From Prostheceraeus crozeri (taxonomy: Eukaryota > Platyhelminthes > Polycladida > Euryleptidae), in NCBI GenBank assembly GCA_907163375.1, contig CAJQUW010000521.1, forward strand, positions 62,001-126,000: 64,000 nucleotides of DNA, in the 5' to 3' direction. The position numbers and the translations under genes are program-made. Positions 23,841 to 33,329 of this stretch are shown here, in pieces (the stretch's first letter is position 1; the number at the start of each line of letters is the position of its first letter). The notes under the pieces are model-generated. The model was not told where the DNA came from and made no database searches. It saw nothing but the letters and a program-made list of their open reading frames with translations.

Positions 23841-24066
23841 GTGCAGTGTACGACGGGCTCAAGCTGATCATTGTCATTGAACCCATTCTCATCTTTGTTG
23901 GCATTTATCGCCTAAGAAGTTGTATTCGACTGATCAAGGAAATTCTGGCTCATTAATCCCACGTTGGTGCAGTGTATGACGGGTTCAAGCTGATCATTCT
24001 CATTGAACACATCCTCATCTTTCTTGGTATTTAGTGCTTAGGAGGTTGCATTCGACTGATCAAGGT
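23841..24066. repeat. 126-bp-spaced direct repeat in LINE 5' region
   Basis: Two copies of about 100 bases, starting 'gtgcagtgta.gacggg' at 23841 and 23967, run through 'caagctgatcatt' to 'cgactgatcaagg'. They differ by about ten substitutions. They sit immediately 5' of the LINE coding region, where some LINEs carry tandem promoter-like monomers. Confidence 0.8.
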
Positions 24067-24224
24067 TCTCCTGAATGGAATGAAGTAATTGACAGGAGTG
24101 TAATTCCATTTAATCGCAATGGAAGAGAATATAACAATTTCTCATTTAGAACAGATAATAAACTCTGATTGAAAATGCTGGAGAATGGGCAGAGCAATCA
24201 AACAGACAAGATGAAAATCAAAAG

Positions 24225-25175
24225 GTGGATAAAACAGAATCAGAGTTGCAACCAATAATTAATACCAGTAACTCTAATGATAAAAATGATAACTTAAATG
24301 CTACTATTGAAGGCGTTATTGAAGAAGCTCGTCAGTGGACTGAGACAAAGTCACTAATTGATCATAATTCAAATTCCATCGATGAAAATCGAAATCTTCA
24401 AGAAAAATGTGAAGTAGGAAGTATCACTATGAATATCAAGTGGGGTCCATACCACGGTTGTCAAATCAAAAATAAAGTGGAATAACTCTATGAAACAATC
24501 AGTTCATGGATATCCAACTTATTCAAAGTGCCAACAGGGAAAGCTGACAATTTCGTCAACTGTCCCAAGACAGAACCATTTGCTTTGACGGCACTGATAG
24601 TATCAATACCACTTATGCTACAGAAGCCAAGTAAGAATTCTAAAGCACATGAACATTCTCAATGTTTGGAAAAGAGACTTCAGTTATGGAAAAATGGAAA
24701 TTTTGATGAGATAATAAAAGAATGTCAAGTAATTCAATCTAAGCTTCGTCATTCTCAAAAGAAAAATGCAAATACCAACAGCATCTTTTCAAAACTGATG
24801 CTTCAAGGAAAAGTACGAGATGCACTCCGCTGCCTAAGTGTGAATGGAAAGTCAGAAAGATTAGACCTAAATGAGGAAGTCTTCGAAGCTTTACAACGCA
24901 AGCATCCTCCAGCTCAGCAACACAATCCTGAATATGTCACAAATAAAACTGTCAATCATTCAGTTGAATCAGTTATATTTGATGATATCGATGAAAATTC
25001 AATATACAACGCAACTCAACGAATAACCGGATCTGGTGGACCAAGTGGACTTCATTCTGATGGAATCAAAAGAATATTATGCTCAAAGTCATTTGGGAGA
25101 GCCAGTAAAGATTTGTGCCACTCAATTGCCAGAATTGCACGGAAATTGTGTACTGAAGATGTCAATCCTATTTGA
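24225..25175 (+). pseudogene. LINE protein, N-terminal part before RT core
   Basis: Two frames (24225-24485, and 24528-25175 with M) join across the TAA at 24483 and read on as one protein. Recognisable segments are 'IKWGPYHGCQ', 'SNLFKVPTGKADNFVN', 'LMLQKPSKNSKAHEHSQCLE' and 'SKLMLQGKVRDALRCLSVNG', then 'FDDIDENSIYNATQRITGSG' and 'GPSGLHSDGIKRILCSKSFG'. This order is known to me from a widespread family of invertebrate RT proteins. It precedes the RT palm. A frame change near 25172 leads into the next segment. Confidence 0.75.
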
Positions 25176-25812
25176 AATGCTTCAATTCTTGCCGACTTTT
25201 CCCTCTAGACAAAAACCCAGGAGTTCGACCAATAGGAATAAGTGAGGTCATTAAACGAGTCATCGGAAAATCTATTTCTTTTCTCCTGAAGACTGAAATG
25301 CTCCATTGTATCGGTAATCTTCAAACTTGCGCTGGACAACCTGGAGGAGCAGAAGCTGCTTCCGCGCTATGAAAACTATGTATACTGATGATTGTTGTGA
25401 AGGGATGCTGCTGGTCGATGCGGAAAATGCATTCAATAGCTTAAAGCGACCTTTGGCACTAACAAACATTCAGAAAACGTGTCCTGAACTTGGAACATTT
25501 TTGATAAATACATATAGAATCCCAGCGCTTCTTTACATACAAACAGCAAATAATGACTACTTCCAAAATGTGATTTGGTCACAAGAGGGAACCATTCAAG
25601 GTGATCCATTTTCCATGATATTTTATGCATGTTCCACTGTACCATTAATCGAAAATCTCAATGACATACCATCTGTAAAGCAGGTCTGGTTTGCTGATGA
25701 TGCCGTTGGAGCAGGTTCAGAGAGTGATTTACTGAAATGGTGGAAGAAATTAACAACAATCGGCCCTCATTATGGCTATTATCAACATTCCAGCAAAACG
25801 ATTTTATCGTGA
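25172..25812 (+). pseudogene. LINE reverse transcriptase core
   Basis: Consecutive frames (25172-25372 and 25327-25812) carry RT motifs in order: 'PLDKNPGVRPIGISEVIKRV' (fingers), a CAGQPGGAEAA stretch, motif A 'GMLLVDAENAFNSLKRPLAL', motif B 'QEGTIQGDPFSMIFYA', motif C 'VWFADDAVGAGS' and motif D 'YGYYQHSSKT'. The catalytic aspartates in A and C (FADD) are retained. Frameshifts near 25372 and near 25805 break the frame. The element copied its own RNA at a nicked target in the manner of LINEs. Confidence 0.85.
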
Positions 25813-27115
25813 AAGAGCAATTTTTTCAAGAAGCCATTGAACTTTTCAATGAAAGTGGCATTATTGTCACATCGCATAGAGCACGCCATCTTGGTGCTGC
25901 GATCGGATCTGAAAATTTCAAACGTGAGTTTGTGTCTAGCAAAGTCGAACAATGGAAAACTGAAATGCTGAATTTAGTTGAAATGTCGAAAACTGATCCT
26001 CATGCAGCTTACTGTGCGTATACTACAGGAATGAAACATAAATGGAAATATTTGCAAAGAACATTATGTGACATTTCCGAATTCTTCATACCATTGGAAG
26101 ATGTGATTCGTGATCAGTTTATTCCAACTCTATGTGACAAAGTGATCGATGATGATTTGCGAGACTTATTTGCTCTTCCTACTTCACTCGGTGGACTAGG
26201 CATTGAAAATCCAGTAAAAACATCTGACAGCCAATATGCATCATCTCTAAATATCACAAAATCACTTCAAGAACACATAATCAACCAAATTATGGACTTC
26301 AGTGAAGAAACAATTGATGACATTTACTCGAGAAAAAGTGAAAATAAAAGCAAAAAGCATTTAACCGATAAATCAATGCTTAAATCACTATTTGAAAACT
26401 TTTCGGAGGAAAGCAAACGATGTATTCAAGCAAATCAAGAGATGGGATCCTCAGTATGGCTTTCTACAGTCCCCCTAAAAGAACATGGATTTCACTTGAA
26501 TAAAGTAGAATTCATTGATGCCATATCGCTAAGATATAACTTAAAAATTTCTGGCATGCCTGAAAGATGTTCCTGTCGACAATTGAATGACATTAATCAT
26601 GCCATGATCTGCAAGTAGGGAGGCTTCGTTCACTTAAGACACAACGAAATAAGAGACCTTGAAGCTGATTTACTATCAAAAATATGCACCGATGTGAGAG
26701 TGGAACCATCATTAATTCCGGTTTCCGAAAATAACGACCTAAATGGTTAGATCAAAAATGATGCTCGTCATACCTGGGTTCTGGCGGCCTATGGAACGAA
26801 CCTTCGTTGATGTTAGGATCTTTCATCGCAATTCCCCATCATATCTGGCTACTCCCATGAATTCTCTTTATCGTACTCATGAAAATCAAAAGAAACAGGA
26901 GAATCATGGAAGTAGAACATGCATCATTCACCCCACTCATATTTTCAACGACCGGTGGTATGGGTCCTGAATGCATGCGCTTTCATAAAAACATGGCAGA
27001 CATGATATCAAGGAAAACTCGCGAAAAATATTGCCATGTCATGTCGTATATAAGGCGTAGAATACGTTTCTCCCTCTTACGAACATCACTCATAGCCTTG
27101 CGAGGAGAAAGGTGA
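25737..27115 (+). pseudogene. LINE RT thumb, zinc knuckle and restriction-like endonuclease region
   Basis: From 25806 the frame gives the thumb ('SHRARHLGAAIGSENFKREF', 'DPHAAYCAYTTGMKHKWKY', 'LFALPTSLGGLGIENPVK'), then a knuckle 'CSCRQLNDINHAMIC', a stop at 26616, and in the same frame 'RHNEIRD', '[10 protein letters not shown]' and DARHTW. In other frames follow FVDVRIF and 'VEHASFTPLIFSTTGGMG', ending in an LRGER motif near 27112. Knuckle, RHN, VEP, then spaced Asp and DV. resembles the R2-type restriction-like endonuclease. At least four frame breaks make it dead. Confidence 0.7.
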
Positions 27116-27314
27116 AGCAATCGAGCAGGTACAATGATGTCCGTCTTCTAGAAATCATTGACTTCGGCATCATTGAAACCTACTTTTTATGCAAGTTAGC
27201 TTAATTATATTTTTTGTATTTTGATGTTTTATACATATAAGTTTATTGCAAATTACATTCATATGAGACTCTTTGATTGGTTGTCGCTATGGAGTTGTCA
27301 ATAAACCATTTTTG

Positions 27315-27413
27315 ATTTCTTTGTGCGTGTCAATGCTGATAATCGTTAAGCTGCTATCCTGTGAGGACAATAAAGTTAGTCTTCAGTGAAGACGGTTGTT
27401 TTTATGTGCTGCA
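27315..27413. repeat. right fragment of Gypsy-type 5' LTR
   Basis: Matches 31636-31732 of the 3' LTR almost base for base ('ttctttgtgcgtgtcaa', 'gtgaggacaataaagttagt', 'gaagacgg'). It ends 'tgctgca', parallel to the 3' LTR end 'tgataca'. 'actggcgacgaaaataa' follows directly and could be the primer-binding site. The 'aataaa' inside suggests a polyadenylation signal. Confidence 0.8.
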
Positions 27414-27678
27414 ACTGGCGACGAAAATAAAGCTCGTGTACAGCGTTGGTTCCGTGTCGTCAGTCAACATGGCTGCAAGTTTGTGTTCGCTTCCGATTCT
27501 GGACTCGAATCCAAAGGTGGGAGATTGGAAGTATTTCTGTCGACAGTTCGAGAATTATGTCAACGTTCATAGAATCACTGATGATGAAGTGATGCATCAT
27601 TTATCTTTGAGCGCACTATCGATGGATGCGTTGTCATTGCAGGGATGAGAACGCGGTGTCACAAAAAATCCGGAGGAT

Positions 27679-28879
27679 CGCTTCTATGGGGGGCCATGCG
27701 CTACTTTTTCTGGGGCCCACTTTCAGTTTTGATATAATTACAAGTAATAAAAAAGTCAATTTTAAATAGTTATGAATCATTATGCGCCTACACACTATAC
27801 ACCCTATGCTGCGACTAAAAAAAGCATTGATAATTAATGCATTAAGAACACAGATAACAATTAATTAGATCTCAACCATATTGACGAAAAGTACCGCAGA
27901 CAAAACCTCCAACCTATTAGGAGCGTAACTAGTAGAATTTTGATGTTTATAAAGCGCCGCAGGCGAAACCTACAGACCTTTGCAGACCTACAGACCTTTG
28001 CATGTAGTTTTAAATAACTCCAAGCCAGACATCATTCTCCTGGAATGTGTACATAAATCGATCGTCAAGAGCCTTTTGCAACACAGTTTCTAATTGGTAC
28101 GTAGTCCTGTTATTCCGGAACTGCCGTTCCAATTAAAAAACTTGATTTAAGTGGAGAAAACAGTCGAGCTATGAAATTTTATGGCGATCGGCTATACAGT
28201 ATGTACGGTATAGGGCGGTACTAAAGAGCCAAAAACGCAACAAAGAAACGTAAATCACGCAGCAGGTATACATACAACATAAATAAAGCATAGTCCAGTC
28301 AAAAAAGTCCAACATCCCAAAAAAGGCCCATGTATCGGCAGAGGACCCACTGATCGCCACAGGGGCCCATGGGTCGCCAGAGGTACCAATGATGCTTAAA
28401 CGGGCCCATTGATCGTCAGAGAAGGGCCCATGAGTGGGTGGCTAGAAAGGAACCTATGGCTAATATCTATTGTAATGACTTGTGATCAGTGGGGTCTTAC
28501 GTAACGCATCATGAAGATGCTTTGTCTTAAGACGGGACCATGAGTTGCTTCATGAAGATGTCATTCCATCTTAGGGGCCTACATACCTTGCCCTCTCCCA
28601 TTTTTATTGCATTTTCTGGAGGAGGGGGTCCACTGATCGTCAAAGGGGCCTACATCAGAGGAGAATTATGAATAATATCAAATGTAGTGACTAGTGATCG
28701 GAGGGGTCTTCTTATGCTACCCTTCATGAAGATGTTTTGTCTTAAGAGGGGACCATGTGTTACTTCATGAAAATGTCACTCCATCTTAGGGGCCCCACAT
28801 ACCTTACATCCTACCCCTTACCCCTCCTGTTTTCATTGCATTTTCTGGCGAATCTCAGATGAAAACCCAGATGGTCGTT
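27679..28879. mobile_element. 1.2-kb non-coding insert in gag
   Basis: It is bounded by 'aaaaaatccggaggat' (27663) and 'aaaaaatccggaagat' (28880), a 16-base near-perfect duplication. It contains no transposase or RT. The right half has an internal direct repeat of about 200 bases. A SINE-like or non-autonomous LINE origin would fit the long target duplication, but no diagnostic promoter box or tail was seen. Confidence 0.5.
28470..28855. repeat. about 200-bp direct repeat pair
   Basis: The blocks at about 28470-28625 and 28690-28855 share 'gtgatc.g.ggggtctt', 'atgaagatg.tttgtcttaa', 'actccatcttaggggc' and 'attgcattttctgg', with small differences. Nearby short repeats 'ggggcccatgggtcgccag' at 28320-28430 are also irregularly repeated. 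Confidence 0.8.
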
Positions 28880-29258
28880 AAAAAATCCGGAAGATTCTCT
28901 TCCTTGTCATTGTTCGACGGTCTGAAATCACCGAAGATGTTACAAAGCTTGCAAAGATGTTGTTATCCGGTTTCGAGACCATTTTTGGGTAAATCATCTA
29001 TCTTGCTGCAGAGAAAATCATTCTTCCAGGCTAAGCAAAGTCTGCGAGAATCAGTGACTGACTTTGCGAGTCGTTTACGTGGCATTTGTGCTGACAGCGA
29101 TTTCAGTAATCCCAGTGAAATGTTGAGAGACGTTTTTGCAACCGGTATGAGCAATGATACAATCGGAGAATGCTTGCTCACAGAAGATGTGAAGGCACCT
29201 ACCTTTGATTTTGGCACTGGCAGAAGCAGAGGCTGCAGAATGAGCTATATCTGAATGC

Positions 29259-29525
29259 ATGCATGTTTCTGAGAGACATAACTCTGTTGTTCAAAGAGTT
29301 ACTACTGTTCGTGGTGATGATACAACCTCATCCATTACATGCTATGATTGCGGCCGCCGAGGTCATCGTGCAGGTTCCGAGCAGTGTCCAGCTAAATACG
29401 TAGTCTGTTTCGCCTGTAATAGAAGTATTGTCGCGCTACTTCGCAGAAGAGTCAAAAGTGTTCGACTAGTGATTTCGTTTCGCAGCGACCAAAGACTGAC
29501 AGAAAAATGCCTTCAGCTCGTCTAA
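29259..29525 (+). pseudogene. nucleocapsid zinc knuckle (gag C-terminus)
   Basis: The frame contains 'CYDCGRRGHRAGSEQCPAKY', a retroviral-type CCHC knuckle with C-X2-C-X4-H-X6-C spacing (two residues longer than the usual X4 before the last Cys), followed by a second half-knuckle CFAC. It lies between the gag body and the protease region, where a Gypsy-type element has its RNA-binding knuckle. The frame is offset from its neighbours. Confidence 0.7.
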
Positions 29526-29720
29526 TTCATGGTGATTTTAGCGAAATTTCGTCGTCGCAGGAAGAATCATTGCTATTTACTGTGTTTTCAATTCCTCCGT
29601 TAACAAATCCTAATTCAGTTGCTTGCGTTCAGGTCTTGTCCAATGGACAGTTACGCGATTGTGCAGCTGATTCAGGAGCTGCTGTCAACATTATTCCTCA
29701 GTGTTCGATTTATTTCTTGT
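29507..29720 (+). pseudogene. retroelement aspartic protease, N-terminal half
   Basis: 'LLFTVFSIPPLTNPNSVACV' leads into 'LRDCAADSGAAVNIIP'. The D-S-G-A box is the active site of retroelement aspartic proteases, which cut the polyprotein. Real coding ends at about 29720, where a SINE begins; the remaining residues of the frame are SINE sequence. The other half continues after 29955 in broken frames. Confidence 0.65.
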
Positions 29721-29955
29721 GGTCTACGTGGCACAGTGGTTAAGTGCTTGGCCTAGCGATCTTTCGTCCAGAGGTCGAGCCCCGAGAGTGTCATTGGAAG
29801 TCGTCAGGAAGGGCATTCGGACTAAAAGATCACAACACTCCAATTAAAAGTCTGACTGTGTCAGCACCGTCGAAGCCCCCAGTATGGGGGAGCAGTCATT
29901 TACGTCCAACACTCGAAACACGGGAAAATGGACGTTAAATCGTGGAGTGAGTGAG
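29721..29955 (+). mobile_element. tRNA-derived SINE, copy 1
   Basis: Pol III boxes are visible: an A-box-like 'tggcacagtgg' near 29729 and a B-box-like 'aggtcgagccc' near 29771. The body carries 'gtcaggaagggcat.cgg' and 'gtcagcaccgtc.aagccc', then a tail of 'gtgagtgag' repeats. Two more copies are at 40035 and 44975. It interrupts the protease frame of the Gypsy-type element. The tail repeat suggests mobilisation by a partner LINE. Confidence 0.85.
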
Positions 29956-30157
29956 TTTCCTTCCTCCCGGAGTGAATTATTATTCTTCCTGTGATTGGCT
30001 CCTGTAGCCTTCGAGTTTCTTATGGTGACCGTGAATGCGATGCAACTTCTCTTTGTGGTTGCCGTTGACGATGAATTGCTATTGTTGGGCGACTGTTTGA
30101 CTGTTGAACTTGGTATATTCCCTCTAATAGTGACTCGACAAATATCGGAAGCTGATA

Positions 30158-30892
30158 GTGACTCCACCCGCATTTTTCTCAAATTTCCCGAATTATTCCA
30201 ATAACTTGGTTGCATTAAAGATACTCAATACGAGATTCGTGTCAATCCTGATGTATCACCAAAATACGTACGTCCACGTTCCTCCTTCGTTGCTGGAGAA
30301 AGTCGTTGAAAAACTCAATCTTCTGGAACGATATGGCATAATCGAAAAACTGACGATTCGTCTTGATGCTCGCCTTTACTACCGAAGCAGAAAAAGAATG
30401 GAGATCTGCGATTGTGTGGATTTTCGGTTGGTTAACAAAGCCATTCAGCGTGAGTTCTTCCAGATGCCTACAGTTGAAGAATTGTTATCGAAATTACAAG
30501 GCGCAAAAGTATTTTCTCTGATTAATGCTCGATGCGGCTATTGCCAAATTCCAATTGCCAAGGTATCCCCACATCCTCTTGTATTCAGCTCTCCGATTGG
30601 GAATTTCCAATTCACAAGAATGCCATTTGGAGTAAATCCATCACCCGAAGTGTTCCAAAAGGTCATGTCTCACCTCCTTAACGAGATGCATGGTTTTTTG
30701 TGTTATCTTGACGATGTCTTTCTTTTTGGTTCATCCATTGTAGAACATGATCAACGACTTCATTCTTTTTTGAGTCGATTCCACAGCGGTATTCAATTTA
30801 ATCGCTGGAAAGAAATTGAATTTCTCGGACAGTTATTGTCCTCAGACGGAGTGTCACCGCATCTTGCTAAACGCGAAACTGTTTTCAAATAA
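30158..30892 (+). pseudogene. Ty3/Gypsy reverse transcriptase
   Basis: A 244-residue frame has Gypsy RT landmarks: 'KLNLLERYGIIEKLT', 'CVDFRLVNKAIQREF' (family: DYR.LN), 'MPTVEELLSKLQGAKVFSLI', motif B 'FTRMPFGVNPSPEVFQKVMS' and motif C 'CYLDDVFLFGSSIVEHDQRL', then 'EIEFLGQLLSSDGVSP'. Motif A reads 'SLINARCGYCQI', with Asn where the catalytic Asp is expected, so the enzyme is probably dead. Homology starts near residue 45; the N-terminus of the frame is uncertain. The connection region continues in broken frames to about 31070 ('LPKSKTLNWSSQAQTDFDNL'). Confidence 0.85.
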
Positions 30893-31129
30893 CCTCCTCC
30901 AACAACAATGATGGGTGTTCATTCTTGGGATTCATTTCTTACGTCGGACAGAAGTTTATTCCAAATTTCGCTTCGCTTACGTCCTATTTATGGGACTTAC
31001 CAAATCAAAAACGCTGAACTGGTCATCTCAAGCTCAAACTGATTTTGATAACTTGAAATCTGCATTGTAAAAGTGTTCCCCATTACTATTTTTTTATCGA
31101 GAGGTTTTGTAAAAATTCCATTCAAGGCT

Positions 31130-31520
31130 CTGCTAGGGATATCATCGCTCAGTATGATGACCGCCGCCGCAAAGCTGGTATTATGAATTACGAAACTGGT
31201 GAACAAGTTTTGGTTCGTCTTGGTAGAAGATCTAAGGGCAAGTTCAGTAGCTGAGGAACGATTATTAGACGTGCAGATCGCGGAACTTGGTTAATTAAAC
31301 TGACATCCGGACGCGTCGTCCTTATCAATCAGCGTTTTCTTCGACCCGCTAAGCAAGCTCATGGTGGTACAAATTATGATAGTGGTTCTGGTATACTGCC
31401 TCATCCTACCGACTTATCTACGACGCCTTCTCTCGATACAGCTCCTTCATTATCCTATTCAGGGTATAATCTGCGACCTAACCGCCATAAGAAAGGCTTC
31501 TATAAGACCTGATTTCTTAA
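31130..31520 (+). pseudogene. Gypsy integrase C-terminal domain
   Basis: Plus-strand reading from about 31134 gives 'ARDIIAQYDDRRRKAGIMNY', 'ETGEQVLVRLGRRSKGKF' and, after a stop, 'GTWLIKLTSGRVVLINQRFL', then 'SGYNLRPNRHKKGF'. The 'F..GD.VLVR......GK' pattern and the final NLRPNR are typical of the integrase C-terminal domain of Ty3/Gypsy elements. The HHCC and DDE core are absent. The 3' LTR starts 40 bases later. Confidence 0.65.
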
Positions 31521-31560
31521 GAAGAACATTTATTCCATTTTTGCGCCCGAGAGGTTATGG

Positions 31561-31732
31561 TGTAGTATAATTGGACAATTCTCTGGCGTTGTTATTGTGC
31601 TATGCACTGCCAGTCAATTGCGCAGTGAGCGTCAGTTCTTTGTGCGTGTCAATTCTGATAATCGCTAAGCTACTGTCCTGTGAGGACAATAAAGTTAGTC
31701 TTCAGAGAAGACGGCTGTGTTCATGTGATACA
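31561..31732. repeat. Gypsy-type 3' LTR
   Basis: It begins TG ('tgtagtataattggacaa') and ends CA ('catgtgataca'), about 172 bases. It matches the two 5' LTR fragments at 23708 and 27315. An 'aataaa' sits near 31690. The short length fits a small Gypsy-type element. Confidence 0.75.
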
Positions 31733-31845
31733 CAATGATGCAATGAACACCTAGAAATTTCGGTCAGTCCCGGTCGGGATCCCGGGATAAGAAATATTCC
31801 GGGATTAGTGATCCCTAGGGCTCACCACTAGTTGTTTTCACAGCA

Positions 31846-32040
31846 TCAGAGGTGGGCCTCCACATTTGAATCTGCGACCCATTTTGTCACGTTTTGATAT
31901 TCGAGATATCATTTTTCATATTTTGCCACATACTAGCGAGCGGAAAATTGGCAGTTTTCTTTTAATGTTGAAAATCTTGAAAAGGAACTTGAGCACATGA
32001 CGCAATCCTCATAATATGCACTGTTCAAAAAAGTCTCCGA
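31846..32040. mobile_element. end fragment of a hAT-like element (same family as 39721-41042)
   Basis: 'cagaggtgggcctccacatt' aligns with the terminus 'caggggtgagccgccatgtt' at 39721, and similarity continues through 'ttttgtcac', 'tattcgaga' and 'ttggcagtt'. Only this end is present. No transposase frame. Confidence 0.55.
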
Positions 32041-32236
32041 ACAAAATATTTTTCTCTTTTTCAAAAGCGATTTTTTAAGTTCTAGTAAAAGGTTAGCTGA
32101 CGTTTCCTTTTGGAATGCAAAACAATGATATCGATCGATGGCTTTGGATCTGCAAAGTTAATGCAAATTTGATGCTTGCAAACTTGGAAATCCCAAAAGG
32201 TAACTGATTTTCTATTAGGTCTGCAGACCTAATTTC

Positions 32237-32412
32237 TGGAGGCTTGGATGATGAAGCAGATCGGGTCACTGCTCTTCACACTGGAAGCTTGGACGGTACA
32301 TCAGACTGAGTCACTACTCCTTACAGTGGAGACTTGGGAGGTGCAGCTGACTGGGACACTGCTCCTCGCAATGGATGCTTCGACTGGGTCAATACTACTC
32401 ACACTGGAGACT
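32237..32412 (+). repeat. 45-bp repeat with a conserved 15-residue reading
   Basis: About four units of 45 bases, with core 'ggagacttgg....cagactgggtcactgctcctcacact'. The plus frame is kept and reads variants of 'GGLDDEADRVTALHT' and 'GSLDGTSD.VTTPYS', with one TGA in the second unit. The unit length being a multiple of three and the clustering of changes suggest a former protein repeat. No family recognised. An open frame starts at 32334 inside it. Confidence 0.6.
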
Positions 32413-32419
32413 TGACTGG

Positions 32420-33290
32420 AAATTTGCGCAAACTACGAAGTGGACTGAAATATTCAAGCCCGTACAAGTTGATGCTCGTTATGATACTCTCCATAATTTA
32501 CTCCTGTTTTATGACTGGTATGAAGTGCCTACATGTTTACTAAGAGGTAAAAGTAATTCACTTCGCTTTTGATGTCAGCATTTTTGTCTCCGTTGGATTG
32601 TTTTGAAGGCAATTCTCTTCTCTTGTCTGATATAAAATTTTCAAATATGTTTTTTCGAAATATTTTGCGATATTATATTAACAAAATCAATGAGGCTGTC
32701 TGATAGTTAACTTATGCATACAGCTGATTTAAACATCAACTTGTATTGGTAATTCAATATACTGTGTGGTTTTGTGTTTGCATCAGTTATACCTGAAGCT
32801 AAATATTTTTCTGGATTTCTTCAATACAGCTGTTTTATGTCTCTTACTAAAATAGGCCTATTATCGTTCTAGTTTGTTCACATATGATTAAGTCCTTCTC
32901 GCTTGTTATTGTGAGGCCTGGATGTAGGCAAAGCATGCATCATGAAGAAAATCTCTTGAAGTATGCAGATAATGTTGAAATTGCACACCATCTCTTTACG
33001 ACATGAAGTGCCTTCCATTATCATTGAATGCTAATTACGTATTGTTGTTCTGTTCTCAATTTTTCGATCGATTAGATTCTCTGAATAACACATTACTTTT
33101 CATATGTGAAATAAAAAATTCGTGAGCCCTACATACTTACTACGAATGAGTGTGATTTCTTTGCTAACATAATTAATTATTAGACTGTCATTCAGTTAAC
33201 TTAATCATGTAGTTCATCCGAAACAGAAGGTTTTTGCATTATGTTTCATCATTCTTCAGACCAGTTATTTTCCCTCTAGTTATAGCTCGT
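32420..33290. other. AT-rich spacer, no gene seen
   Basis: Unique sequence with no recognised domain, RNA gene or repeat. It lies between the 45-bp repeat and the minisatellite. Confidence 0.4.
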
Positions 33291-33329
33291 GCAATTATTT
33301 CTTTCAGAAGATACTACGTCCTTCATCCT

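Larger units (their letters stand above)
23800..27115 (+). mobile_element. RLE-type LINE (non-LTR retrotransposon), degraded
   Basis: This segment carries a whole LINE coding frame with stops and frameshifts. It appears inserted in the 5' LTR of the Gypsy-type element: the LTR reads up to 'atttctttgtgtgtgt' at 23771-23786 and resumes with 'atttctttgtgcgtgt' at 27315-27330, a probable target duplication of at least 16 bp. After the last coding motif (27115) come about 200 bases of AT-rich 3' sequence. The architecture, RT followed by a CCHC-like knuckle and a restriction-like nuclease pattern, matches the R2/R4/CRE group of LINEs. Confidence 0.75.
27471..29254 (+). pseudogene. gag-like protein, split by a 1.2-kb insert
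   Basis: The 5' part starts at ATG 27471 (MAASLCSLPILDSNPKVGDW) and reads 'YFCRQFENYVNVHRITDDEV' to TGA at 27646. The 3' part (28859-29254) contains 'FFQAKQSLRESVTDFASRLR' and 'RDVFATGMSNDTIGECLL', typical of the gag region just before the nucleocapsid knuckle in Gypsy-type elements. The intervening DNA is flanked by a 16-base near-duplicate. The longer frame from 27361 includes LTR sequence and is not the real start. Confidence 0.7.
27414..31560 (+). mobile_element. Ty3/Gypsy-type LTR retrotransposon interior, deleted and interrupted
   Basis: In order the interior has gag, a zinc knuckle, an aspartic protease motif, RT, a scrap of connection region and the integrase C-terminus, which is Ty3/Gypsy order. 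RNase H and the integrase catalytic core are missing, lost between about 31070 and 31110. It is interrupted by a 1.2-kb insert (27679-28879) and a SINE (29721-29955), and stops occur throughout. It has short LTRs of about 172 bases. Confidence 0.8.
14616..31817. mobile_element. possible hAT-type terminal repeat pair enclosing the Penelope/LTR nest
   Basis: The left motif 'ctagggatcacaatccc' at 14615 matches the reverse complement of the right end ('ctagggatcactaatccc', ending at 31818). Both are followed by 'ccggga/ccgggat' sequence of the kind seen in hAT ends. Flanks gtgctgac and gggctcac match at 6 of 8 positions, as expected of an old 8-bp target duplication. If real, a short element (about 0.85 kb outside the inserts: 14616-15390 plus 31733-31817) was the target of the LTR and Penelope insertions. 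The boundaries are seen; the pairing is inference. Confidence 0.45.

Noticed and set aside
30000..30215. Plus (69 residue) and minus (123 residue) frames before the Gypsy RT
   Set aside because: The region should encode the end of protease and the start of RT; these frames do not match either and overlap the SINE tail.
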